A stretch of DNA of 64,000 bases. Origin: Heterotrichella gracilis (lineage: Eukaryota; Sar; Xanthophyceae; Tribonematales; Xanthonemataceae). Position 1 is the first letter of the stretch; every line of letters begins with the position of its first letter. The notes beneath the pieces are model-generated. The model did not search any database. It saw only the letters and a list, made by a program, of their open reading frames with translations, and had not been told where the DNA came from. The stretch is taken from assembly GCA_032358255.1 (NCBI GenBank), contig JAULBX010000559.1, positions 95,284 through 159,283 of the forward strand, written 5' to 3'. The position numbers were made by a program, and so were the translations under genes. This document shows positions 35,150-46,317 of the stretch, piece by piece.

Positions 35150-38100
35150 TCAGTTGGTTGCCCGCTGGTGCTTCATGAGGGTCTGGGCGGCCCGCAGCGC
35201 AGTGGGGCGCTGCTGTGGGTCCAGCGCTGTGCAGTTTTGAATCAGGTCCCAGATGGCAGCAGGGCACTCCTTGCCAACCCTGCAATTAGAAACACCTCGT
35301 CAGCCACGCAGTAACACAGGCAGGTTCAAACCAGTATCTGCTGCATCCCCATCAGTACAGCAGCAAAGCGAGCAGAAGATTAAGAAATATTAGACAACAA
35401 TAACACTCCACAGAAAGGCGCCCGTTGCATTTCCCCCAGCACCAAAATTAAGTAAACTTTATACAACTTTAAAGAGAGAGAAAATATGCTCCACAGTTGA
35501 TGCGCCCGCTGCATCCACCACCAGCCCAGCTCACTCCACCCTTTGCCAACCGTGCGATTGCCAGCAGCACGCACCTTGGGTTGCGCAGGTTGCTGCGCCC
35601 CTTGCGCGTCTCCCCAATCACAATCTCCCACAGCACAATCCCAAAGCTGTACACATCAACCTTCTCGCACAGCGCCTCCCCGGTGAACAGCTCAGGCGCC
35701 ATGTAGGCAAAGGTGCCCAGCGGCTCGGCGGAGTCGAAGAATCGCTCGGTCTTGAGCCGCGCCATGCCCACGTCGGCCACCTTGGCGGTGCCGTCGCGGC
35801 CCAGGAGCACGTTGGACGACTTGAAGTCAAAGTGGATGATGGGCGGGTTGCGGGTGTGCAGGTAGTGCAGCGCCTTGATGACGTCCAGGGCGATGCCGCG
35901 GCCCCTGCAGGTTGGCAAAGCCCTGTTCAGGTAACAAAGTTGACTTCATGGGCCCTAAAATGACTGCTACATGTCACATGTAATATGTGTGGCCCAAGGG
36001 GCACGCACAAAGCCCGCTGCTCGCCCTGCAGTGTGAGGCAAAGCCAGCGTCCAGAGCTTTCAGCAGCAGCCCGCTGCTGGTGCGGAAATGTTTTAGCGCC
36101 AACTCACTTTGCAAACCAGGTGTACTCCTTGGGGTTGGTGTTGAGGTTGGTGGCCAGGTTGCCCCCCGGCATGTACTCCATGAGCAGCATGATGGTGTCG
36201 GGCTGCACGCAGGCACCCAGGAACTGCACCATGTTGGGGTTGCGGCAGGCGCGCAGGATGGCCACCTCGTTCAGAAACTCGCGCTGCACATCCTCCCGCA
36301 GCCTGTGGATGACCACCTTGGCCGCAACCTCAAACACGCCCGACTGGAGCGCCTTGTAGACCTGTACCGCGCAAGGTTAAGTCAGCGTCAAGTCAGGCCA
36401 ACCTTCATGCAAGCATTGGCGGTACATTGTCCATGGAATGCACCAGCGCAGGCCCAGTCCTATGGCAGCAACAGAGAGGTTCAGGCTCTGTGGCATGTAT
36501 CATGTCAGGTCTCCATGCAACAGCCCCGATGGACCAGTGCACAGTACTGGGGAGAGTGCACCGCTGCCCAACAGCAGGATGCAAAGTGGTGCATGCGGAA
36601 GGGCACTGGGGCCTTACCTTGCCAAATTGGCCCTCGCCGAGCAAGCAAGGGGTGTCGTCATCATTAATGCAGATCTCCACTTCATTGATGTCCACCAGCC
36701 AGTCGTCATCAGGGATGTTGCACGTGCCATGCAGCGTGCGGCGCACCTCGCTTGACATTGATGGGTCAACTGCGCAGGCAAGGAAGGGCACGTGATGCCG
36801 CAGCTCAACTACCCTAAAGATGCAGGTGCCATGCAACAGAAGCTAAATCATGCCACGAGTGCTGATGCCCCGCTTCCAGGTGCATCTTTGCTGCAGATCA
36901 GTGACAGAATGAGCATGGGAGCTGCAAAACTAATATCAAAGAACTCACCAGACCCCCAACTTTGGCCCCGGCTGGAGGCATTCGACATGACAGACCGCAC
37001 GCTGCGCAGCGACGCAACAGAGACCAGGTCTGCCTCTGTGTGTGACTGCACAGGCGAGTCCAGCGGGCTGTAGGAGTTTGTGTTGCTGTAGTCGTACTGG
37101 GGGGTGCCGGGGCCACGCCCAGAGTTCATTCGCGCAGCGGCTGCAAGGTGCGGGGCTGGCGCAGCAGGCTGGTACTGCTTCTCCTGTGTGGAAGCAACCT
37201 GTGCAGAGGCAGACTGCATGTGCAGCTGCTCAAAGCGCGCAGCAAAGTCGTCGGTGCCCTCCTCGGCGTGGATCTGCCTTGCAGCTGCACGCGTCTCCAT
37301 GGCCAGCGCCTGCAGCTCCTCCATGTGTTCACTGGTGGATGCTGTGGGGCCTGCACACAATCACGGCAGCGTTCAGTCCATGCATGCATGCCAAGTCACA
37401 GCAGTGCTCAGCGCCACGCCCGCCAACCACTTCCAACACAGCCCTGGCACAAAGCAAGCAGCGGTACACTGGTGGACAGCTGTGTGTGAGCACCATAGAC
37501 ATGCACTGCATGCCATGGGGGGTTTGTTCACCTGGTGGTGATGTATCAGCAAAGGGGTCGTCGTCATCAAAGGGGTCATAGTCCCTGGTGGCTGCTGACC
37601 CATCCAGCTGGCTGTCGCTGGACTCAATGTGCAGAAGGCCAGGCTCTGCCGCAGTGATGAGCTCGTCCTCATCGTCCGAGTCAGCAAACGCGTTGCGAAC
37701 CAACATCTGCGCCAGGCACACACAAGTGGGTCACGCGCGCACATACACTGGTAGCACCCAAACCAACTTGCTGCGCACAGCTACAGTTGAACGCCATGAC
37801 AAGCACTAGAACACAACGTGCAGTAATAGAGCGTCATAAGCGACAACCAGAGGAGCCAATGGCAGATTAGTATGGACCCCAGCGCAGGCAGGTGCATGAC
37901 ATACCTGTGGAAGGGAGGATGTGGAGGCAAGACCATGCTCAGAGTAGTCGTCTTCCCTGACAGACTCCTCTTCCTGCCTGCTGTTCTCCTCCTGGTTCAG
38001 CGCCTGCGCCATCATAGACAGCAGCAGCAGGTCCTCCTTGCAGGCACGCTTGGGAGTGGCGTCTGTCACCCCCTGGATGACAACTGGCACCTGGCTGGCC

Positions 38101-38471
38101 GCTGCAGGGCTGCTGCTTGGGGAGCGCTGCGGGATGGACTTTCGTGACCTGCTGCTCACGGCAGGGGCATCGTTGTCGAATGGTGAGTGGGAGTCGGAGC
38201 TGGTAGCTTGCTCTGAGTCAGGCTGCCGGGTCCGTGAGCCAGAGGGTGTCGGTGGCAAGGGGCTGGCATCCCTGTAGTTGCCTGAGCCCCCAAAGTTCAT
38301 CAAGGTCTCTGTGCCGGTGCTTTCAGTGGCAGTTGAAGTGGTGCTGGTTGTCTTTTTCAGGTCGCTGCCTGTCCCACGCGCTGCCACAGGGCTGGTTTTG
38401 GAAGTCTTGCTGCTGCTCCCCAGTCTGAAAATGGAGAAGGACGATTTCTTCTTGGGCCGAGGCTCCTCCAT
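35150..38471 (-). CDS. Raf-like (TKL) protein kinase with long disordered N-terminus, 669 aa
   Basis: Seven exons close exactly: 38471-37905, 37706-37532, 37350-36949, 36769-36618, 36361-36108, 35904-35575 and 35279-35150. Residues 1-380 are Ser/Thr/Pro- and acid-rich (for example DYDPFDDDDPFADTS), likely regulatory and disordered. The kinase domain starts near 420: glycine loop GEGQFGKV (426-433), VAAKVV with the ATP lysine (447), C-helix FLNEVAILRACRNPNMVQFL, hinge LLMEYMPGGNL, catalytic loop IIHFDFKSSNVLL (541-551), KVADVGMARL (561-563), activation segment APELFTG and DVYSFGIVLWEIV, and a C-lobe end RPTALRAAQTLM. HFD instead of HRD is known in plant Raf-like kinases; DVG replaces DFG. Catalytic Asp543, Lys545 and Asn548 are present, so activity is plausible. 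Pathway unknown. Confidence 0.9.
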
Positions 38472-40512
38472 GGTTGCTGGTTCTCCACCACAGGTAACTG
38501 TAGTTTGGTGTGCTGTTCTATGCGCTTAGGGAACAGGGTTGCCAATCCTGCAGGAGGGAATAGTGCAGGTTGTCAGCGTTTGGGACATCACACACCCTCT
38601 GGTCTTTCAGAGAGAGGAAATATGCCCATGTACAAGTTGCAGTTGTGCAGCACACCTGCTAGAGCACCGCAAGCCTGCACCCACCCAGAGTCAACACAGC
38701 AACACCTTTATCCAAGTTCCCCTAGCCAATACTCCCAAGACGAGTACTGTAAGTGTTGACCACAGCACCCTTGCAAAGATTCCACAAAGCAGAAACCCAG
38801 TTCTGGACGACAACTGCACAGGGCAAAACACCTACCACTATGTCCACCAAAATGTTATCCTTCCCACCACTTGCAAGTCCCTAACCTGATCAGTCACACA
38901 CCAAGGCGACACTCGAAACGAAGGATGGCATCAGGTGTTGCACCGCCCACAAAGCCGTCAACAGAAAGAAACGGTCCCTTTGACAAAAAGTTCGTCAGCA
39001 GAGTTAAACCCAACTGGTGGAAGCAAGTGGAGGTGCTGGTTTAGAGCTACATGCGGTTTTGGCGGGCAGACTTCGCACCGGTGCAGTGGCACCACCTGAC
39101 CAGCACAAAACGCCAAGCCCCCATGCCACGCAACGGGACACTTCGTTCCCTAGCTGATGTTAACATAAAAAACCTTGTCAAGGCCGAAACCACGGCGCTT
39201 GCGAGCTACAGGCTAAGTCGTACGGAGGCAACGACTTGGAATTTGTGGGCCACGTCTACTGAATCTGCTTAGCTGACATCGCCGCACCTGCAGCACAGCC
39301 CCCGCCGCCAGATCTCGCCAGCACACGTTTTCACCACAGGCCTGCAGTATGGAGTGCAACTGCCCACCACCGGAATTTGGGTTTGCTGTCGGCCAACAGC
39401 TGTGAGTACGAATTTGGGTTTGCTATTGCCCACGACACAGACAAAGCAAGCTGCACACAGCCTGACCCAATAGCTGGCGTATCGGATATTATCAAACTGA
39501 GTCTGTCCCTGTGTTTACAATTCGCAGGGTCAACCGTTGAGCATCGACTGTTAAAAAGCAAGGTACCAGCGAGGCCGCGGCAAAACAGCCAGGGGCCGCC
39601 GGAAACGGTGGCCAGCGGCCCGCCAATGGACAGCCAAATGACGCGATGAACGTCGCATGGCAAAGCAACATGTCATCATGCCACCCGCCAACCCACAGTC
39701 GCTCGACTACCTGTACTGTTTTCCTCTGCAGAGTGCAAAGCTGGTGGGACACCCAACGAGCCAATTTCTCGAAACGCTGGAAACACGATTGGTACTCAGG
39801 TGGGCTCCACAGTTTGTGGCACAGACCACTGCGCATGCAGCAGGGTTTCCATATTTCCTATGTAGTGCACGTTCAGTGAAGGTATGCATTGCACAAACAG
39901 GAGTACGCTGAACCCGTTTACACAGCTGTTGGAGGCGGTAGACTGCCAAATGACGCGACGTTGTGCACCGGCAACGTCAGCGTAACCCGCCAAGCCACAG
40001 TCGCTTGACTGCTTTCTGCAAAGTCCCCACAAGGTTCCATGTGTTGGGGAACAGGGTGCTGGGCCACCAACAAGCAGTACTCTCAAAAGCTAACGATTGA
40101 CTCGGCTGGGCTGTACAGTTTGTGGCACAGAACACAGAAGCAGTTGCACTCACAGCTCCCATTACAACATCCATGCATTACAACTCTCAGTGAAGGAAAA
40201 TGCAATGCACCAAATCGGGAGTATTCAACCCCTTTACACAGCTGTGTGACGCACAAAGTCTTAAGCCTAGCTGAATCTGTACAGATGCAGCATTGCAGGT
40301 AAGGCAGGCTGAGGATAAACACAAAGTCTTCAGCCAAGCCAAAACTGCATATACCCCACTATGGCATGTGGTTGTGCACTGTAGTGGTGATAATGTGCCA
40401 ACTGGTCAAAAGTTTGCAACAACTTGTGTATCTACATCCAAAAATCAGCCCTCCGGTTATCTTGTCTTTCCACTGACCGCCCAGACGGGTGAGACCGCTT
40501 AGCAAGCTGGTC
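38472..40512. other. 2-kb intergenic region with diverged internal duplications
   Basis: Upstream of the kinase and downstream of hemerythrin A. No exon supported. It contains the repeat listed at 39672-40250 and a short tandem phrase GAATTTGGGTTTGCT at 39371 and 39410. Confidence 0.5.
39672..40250. repeat. diverged direct duplication, about 300-nt unit
   Basis: Shared landmarks in the same order in both halves: CCCGCCAA(C/G)CCACAGTCGCT, then CAGTTTGTGGCACAGA, then TCAGTGAAGG followed by TGCA(T/A)TGCAC, then CC(C/G)TTTACACAGCTGT. Coding potential is poor in both halves, so this is likely a decayed element or non-coding repeat. Confidence 0.7.
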
Positions 40513-42567
40513 TTATGATGCGGTGTCCACAAACCCACTAGCCGCGTGGCGTGGGCACATGAGTCTGTGGCATGAGGGGGCACTGCCGCAGGAACTCCTG
40601 GGTTTGGTGGACAAGGTGCTGGAAAGCAAGGGGCAGTGCCACTGCGCCTTGCTTTCCAGCACCTTGTCCACCAAACCCAGGAGTTCCTGCTTGTCCAGTG
40701 CACGCTCCAGCAGAGGCAGCACCTGCTGCTCCTCCTCCTGGGCATGCTTCAGGAAATCCTGGGAGCAGGGTGGGATGGGTGAGTAATAGGCCTGGAATCT
40801 ATCACGACATGGGCACATGGGCGCCCATAGCTTTGCACACCTCTGCTGCAGGGATGCTGCCCCTGTCCCAGGGTGTTGCCTATTTTCTGAGCAGCGGCAG
40901 GTATTCAACATTCTTTATTCATAGTGCCCAGTGGGTCCTAGCACCAACAACGGGAAAATAAATAGCCTTTCTACTGCAAATATATATAAAATTATTCAGC
41001 TGCATAGATACTGCCAGTTTTACTGACTATCGCCTATCTAGTACAATAGTCTGGATAAAACCAATGTAATTTCAGTGTTAAGCCGAAATGACTGTATGGC
41101 ATGCGCACATGAAGATAGTGCTGCGGGATCGCTAGTGCTGCGGAATTTGCACATGCCAATGGAGCAGAGTGGACTAAGGTTTAGGGTACCATGGTTACCA
41201 TAGCAACAACTTATTTTGAAGGCAGTCCAACACATACACCCACTGCACACGGATGTGATAAAAATTCAAACATTGTTCAAGCATGGCAGCGTGGCAGATG
41301 ACAAAACAGCTGCCATGCTTGCAAAGGGTAACATGGCAGTGCCATCAAAGGCGGCTCGACTAGGCTACGCCACGCCCCATGCCCTACCTCAGCATGGGAT
41401 TAGCACCACATAGGAAAACAAGCTGAAAAAAGGCTTGCTGGCACTGCAAGTGGCGCGTGACATCAGGAAGGGTGCATTCGTTTCCCATGCGTGCCCTAAC
41501 CCTGGTGTGCACCTGGCAGACTTTGATGATGAGGTTTGCTGCCTGTGGGTCCTTGCGAGACTTCTCAAGCGTCATGGTGTCCTGCTCCACCTGCTTATGC
41601 TCCTGCAGGCAGTGCTTGGCCAGCTCAAGGCCCTCGCTGCCCAGCTTGCCGCTGGCAAGCAGGGGGTACAGGTGGTCGATCTCAGCCTGCAACACACGTG
41701 GAAGGGGGATCAAAGCATGGGTTAGGGGCGGTCAGGTTGAGGGGTGCTTGGCACCTCTGCGTGAATGGCAAAATCATGTGGGTAGGGGCGGGCGAGTACC
41801 CTATATATACTAATGATTCCACTTCACTAGCAGCGAGGGCCTGGCAACGTGCGCAGGCAGCGCCTCTGGGCATCAGCGTGAATCTTTGCCACGTGGCAAA
41901 GATGTGTGCACCATGAATGCTGCCATTACTGCGCAACGCATGGGGGGATTCACTACTTGCTGCTACCACACTGCAGGTAAAATTGTGGTGATGTAATACA
42001 ATTGGGCAAAGAATATTTATACAATAAATTTGGAACAGGCCGCAATCTTGCTGAACCCTATGTGACATGCCAAATAGGGTCCAGAATGATTTCGGCCTAT
42101 AGCAAAGTTTGCACATGTGCACTAAATACCCACACAAACTATTATACTTCACGTTGCTGGACCCAGTTACAGCAGACAACCCATGCATTTGAACAAATCA
42201 ATTCTTTTTATCACGCATTGCGACGCCACCAGTTACAACCAGAAACTTTGAGACAGCCTGAAGGTTACAGCAGCATTGGCAAGGATGCTTTTGTGGGGCA
42301 TTTTTATTTATCTAAATGCACCTGCACACAGAGCATGAAGCACACTGTGAGAGATAGCGAGTGTGTGGCATGGTTTGTCAGGACCCTAGGGTAAATCACC
42401 TGGGAGTGCATGCGGACTTCCATGGACAGAGCATCCCCCAGCTTCTCCAGCAGCATCATGTCGCGCTTATCCTTGCACTTCTGTGCCAGCTGCATGTACA
42501 CCTCCACATTGCGGTGGTCACAAACCAGCATGCTCAGCACGTTGGGGGCCTGCAGCTTGTGACTCAT
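40513..42567 (-). CDS. hemerythrin-domain protein A, C-terminus overwritten by an inverted duplication, 195 aa
   Basis: Three exons in phase: 42567-42400, 41686-41513 and 40758-40513. The four-helix hemerythrin layout is clear, with VCDHRNVEVY (His), RMHSQAEIDHLYPLL (His, Glu, His), LQEHKQVEQD (His) and FLKHAQEEEQQVLPLL (His, Glu), so the di-iron ligand set looks intact. Family members bind O2 or NO, or sense iron and redox. Exon 3 is odd: after DKQELLGLVDKVLESK it runs into the reverse complement of that same stretch, giving an out-of-character tail (STLSTKPRSSC) to a stop at 40513. The start could also be an ATG a few codons upstream (MTHRHS). A second intact copy of the gene end was not seen. 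Confidence 0.8.
40588..40690. repeat. perfect 44-nt inverted repeat within hemerythrin A exon 3
   Basis: 40588-40631 and 40647-40690 are exact reverse complements (core GGAACTCCTGGGTTTGGTGG), separated by 15 nt that can themselves pair (GCAGTG/CACTGC). Identity is complete, so the event is recent or the repeat is homogenised. Confidence 0.95.
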
Positions 42568-43232
42568 ACTATGTCTATGAGTCATCGACACCCTCAGAGA
42601 CACCATGGTGGCAAAGTTTGGGTTCCACTGGATGGAGAACCTCTGCAAATTTGTTTAAACGCAGGTAACCGTGGGTTTGCAATTGCAATTCTCAAGAACG
42701 TTGCTGCAGCACAACCTTGCGAAGGCCTCGAGCAAAGTCCACTTCGAACGTTGTAAAAGCCTGTGGCCAATTTATATGCATAATGGTGCTGCACTCATCC
42801 ACCTTCAAGTACCCACCGCAGTGTGGACGTAGCTGGCGTAGCACTTCAGCGCTTATTCCAGCTACGTTCAAGTCACGTGCATGCCAGTATCCGATTGCTT
42901 GCAGGTTGGGAGCCTCCTTGTAGCGCAAAAGTACCCTTCAGGTAGCTGTGCCACGCTTCTTCCTCAATTTGAACCTCCGTCTGTGGTTCGGGGCTCTTTT
43001 GCCACCACGGCTCTGTGCATATAAATGCCCACCTTCTGTCGAAGAAAACAACATGAAAGCTGCCCACAAACACGCCGACACACAAAGACATACTAGATCA
43101 GGTCCCTGTAAACTTCCTCAAAAAGTAGTACCCATCTATCTGACGTCAGACAAAGAGAGCCCAACTTTGGATCTCTTGCTGCTGACCAAGTCCTAAAACA
43201 ATCCGTCTGTTGACCCTCTTGTTTTGTGCACC
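42568..43232. promoter_or_regulatory. divergent promoter between hemerythrin paralogs
   Basis: 665 bases between the two start codons, which face away from each other. No motif named with confidence. Confidence 0.4.
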
Positions 43233-44982
43233 ATGTCGAACTATGAGCCCACTCTCACTGATATCCTGATCTGCGACCACAGGCAAGTGTACACACACCG
43301 TTGCAGTAACTGGTCAAGTGATCAGCATGAATATAATTACAATGAAAGGCTTCCTCAGGATGCCGTGTTGAATTCTGCTGGCAATTCATCTGAACAGTGA
43401 CTCACTGCTAGTAGCAAGTATAGCTAGTAGCAAATTTACAGTGCTGCCAGTGAAGCATGGGTGCACAGCCAGACCAACGCGCTTGTTCAAGGACAGGCTG
43501 CGTAGTTATTTATTTATTTATTTATTTGTACAGCCAGACTGTATGATATGCTTGCGTACCCTGCTGCATATTGTGCACAGCTGGCAGCACAGTGTGTTAG
43601 GATGCACAATATGCGCAGGGTACCAAAGTCTATCATACAGCCTGGCTGTGCACCCATGCTTTCACTGGCAGCCTGACTGCCAGTAGGTTTATGGCTGGGG
43701 TAGGACCTGGTATGCCTGTCCCGCTGAAAGTTTGAATCTTTGCCAGGCTACCAGTGAGTGCATGCCATTAACGCACCTGGCACCTGCTATCCCTGTGCAG
43801 CTTCTGGTAGCGGAAACAAGGGACAGGAGGGCAGTGCCCTTCTCTTCGTTTATTTTCCTCCTGAATCAACACACTTATCAGGACATGCGCGGAGATAATT
43901 GCTTATTTATCCCTTTGCAGGTGTGTGAATGCGCTCTCCACGCACTTTCAGGCGCTGTCCAGTGGCGGTGCAGATGCCACTGAGAAGCACCTGATTGAGA
44001 AGGTGGTGCATGCGTTCAGCGTCCTCATCCGCATCAACTCCCAGGCTGAGCTGGAGGTGCTGTACCCACTGGTGGAGAAGGTGCTGGGCAAGCAGGAGGC
44101 AGCAAAGGGCAAAAAGGAGCTCGCACAGGTAAGGAGGGGAATGCCTGAGGTGGTACATGGTGTTGCGCATGGAGCACAAATACAACGCAAACGTCAACAC
44201 CTGTAGAGGGTGCTGATAACCTTATTGTGATTGGTACCTTCACCCCTTGGATTGTGATTAACAACCGAGAGTATGACAGTTCACAAAGTGCGTTGCGTCC
44301 ATGCATGCGCATCTCCAAAATGGAGTCCAGATGAGATTCCTGCTGGGGTGGTGTGCCCATTAATGTTCAACACACTGGCTGGATCAGTGTTATGGGAATC
44401 GCTGTGACAACAGGATTGCTTGTGCAGGTGGAGCAGGATCTTGCCGCCATTGAGGGGCTGAAGAAGCATGGAAGCGACCAGCTGAGCGCTGCTGTGATGA
44501 AGATATTGGAGGTGGGTGCGTTGGTGCTACGAGAAGCAATTAAAAAGAAAACGCACTACTAGTCTCTCTGGAGTGAGAAGATGCTGCAGCTTTATTATTG
44601 TCTGCGCAATAGGTGTCCCACCAATGTGCGTGTGGCTAGTGATTATCAAGCATCAAATTTGCATAGCAGGATTGCCAAACCGATCTGCAAATTCTGCAGT
44701 TGACAATGTATGGAACCTGATAAACCCACATATTGAGCATCTCCTTTGGAAAATTATCAGACCGTGCACAACTGACACCTCCTTTGCCTGTCCATGCATG
44801 TGGAAAATTGTTACATTTTGTGCCTGCAGGCGTTCTTTGCGCATGCCAAGGATGAGGAGGAGCACCTGTTGCCCAAGCTGCTTGAGAAGCATGGTGATGG
44901 CGGCATGGTGGACCTGGCCAAGCAGTTCCAGAAGGCCAAGGTGGAGGCGCCGCTGTCACCACAGACCCACATCGAGGCCTGA
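43233..44982 (+). CDS. hemerythrin-domain protein B, most metal-ligand histidines lost, 164 aa
   Basis: Four exons close exactly: 43233-43282, 43921-44128, 44428-44511 and 44830-44982. Aligned with protein A, the first ligand is kept (LICDHR) and so is the last helix (FFAHAKDEEEHLLPKLL). However, RMHSQAEIDHLYP is RINSQAELEVLYP here, and LQEHKQVEQD is KELAQVEQD, so three ligand histidines are replaced. A di-iron centre is therefore unlikely as drawn; the protein may be a structural or sensory derivative. Intron 1 begins GC (CACAG|GCAAGT), a GC-AG intron. The gene is head-to-head with paralog A, suggesting an inverted local duplication. Confidence 0.85.
43441..43680. repeat. long imperfect foldback element with a (TTTA)n insert
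   Basis: GCTGCCAGTGAAGCATGGGT at 43443 pairs with the reverse complement at 43648-43672. CTGTATGAT...GTACCCTGCTGCATATTGTGCA at 43539-43577 pairs with 43602-43641. A run of about five TTTA units lies at 43507-43528 in the left half. It lies in intron 1 of hemerythrin B. MITE-like. Confidence 0.85.
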
Positions 44983-46317
44983 GGTGGTGCAGGCTGGGTG
45001 TGAAACGGGAGGATTGGACTTGTCAGGGAGGCTGTGCGCAGTCTGCTGTGCATATGCATGGGCCTGGTGAAGTGGTGTTAAATTGAGCTGCGTACAATGC
45101 CGAGGATTAGGGCACCACTGACAGCTGTAAATTTGGTTGAGTTCACTATGGGCAAAGCACAAACAGCATGGTAGTGCATTTTGCCAGGGGGGTTGACCTG
45201 TGCATAGGTATCGTTGTTCCAGTATCCCAATGGGGATTGTTGTCATTGATCATGCTTGTTGCAGCCATACTCGCATCGCATTTTGCAATTTTCTGGCTGT
45301 ACTAGCAAGGAATTTTTTCCTGTTGTGCCCAACTAGTGGCTAACCAATTGCATGGCATGTACCTGAACTGTAATCAAATTCTATCATAATGATTGAATGA
45401 TTGAACCCGGATAAGTATGCAACGGTTGGCAAGGAAACAAGCGGTGTCCGTGGGGTACCAAAAATTCTGCTCCTACCCAAGACACTAACACATCCTCTTG
45501 CATGTTATTGAGGAGAAAGTAAAGCACGCCTTGTGGGGTGCAGTAAAATCACTTACGGTACATGCTGCGAAGTGCATTGGCGCAGCTTGTTGTGACAAAT
45601 AATAACAGTTGGGGTGTGCGTCTCAAACCCGCTTGTCTGATTCCACAAGGACTCTGCAAGGAGTTTGCAGGGCCTGCATAAAATACCCAAAGCCCCTTGA
45701 CATGAACCAGTAACCCACCAAATTCTCGGCTGCCTGCCACAGCAACACTCAATGCCTGCCACAGCAGGTGCAGGGTTCTGCAGCTCAAAATCGTAAGTGC
45801 TGAAGCTGTCACCAGCACTTGGTGCAAGAGTCTTGACAGTGAACAGTTCCTGCACTATGTTGTAAACCCATACAGTGGTGTGTCGAGCGCGTGAGCAGGA
45901 CTGAAGCTCAGCTAACTGGAGTGGCTTACTTGACCTACTCCTTGCCAGCATTGTGGGGGATAGTTGCTGGCGCTATCCAGGTATGCTAGCCCTTGATAGT
46001 CGATTTCCTAATCAGCCGTGTCCAGACCATGCCTAACCGCTTGTACAGGCAAACATTGGCATATGCATGCATATGTGCATTACGCTGGGGTTGACACAGT
46101 AGCTAACTGCCACCGCCCTGTACACAAACGCTCGCCTAATGCGCCTCTCAAAGTGTTATAAACCTAGTCGCAGGGCAATCACCCGCCACGCGGGTGCTAT
46201 TGGGGGTGTGGTGCCGCGAGGTGTAACAGGCAACAGATGCCTAGCTAGCCCTCGCCTACTTGAGTGAACCTCGTCTACAGCGTTTACAGCCCAGCTATCA
46301 GGCAAGCATCAGCAGCC
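44983..46317. other. intergenic region
   Basis: 3' side of hemerythrin B and promoter side of the DEAH4 helicase. No exon supported. Confidence 0.4.

Noticed and set aside
35987-36667. 226-codon open frame on the plus strand
   Set aside because: Antisense shadow of the kinase domain exons; composition follows the GC-rich third positions of the real gene.
40523-40786. Plus-strand frame with similarity to hemerythrin (QELLGLVDKVLESK)
   Set aside because: It is the inverted copy of the minus-strand exon, not an independent gene; no ligand histidines or splice partners on the plus strand.
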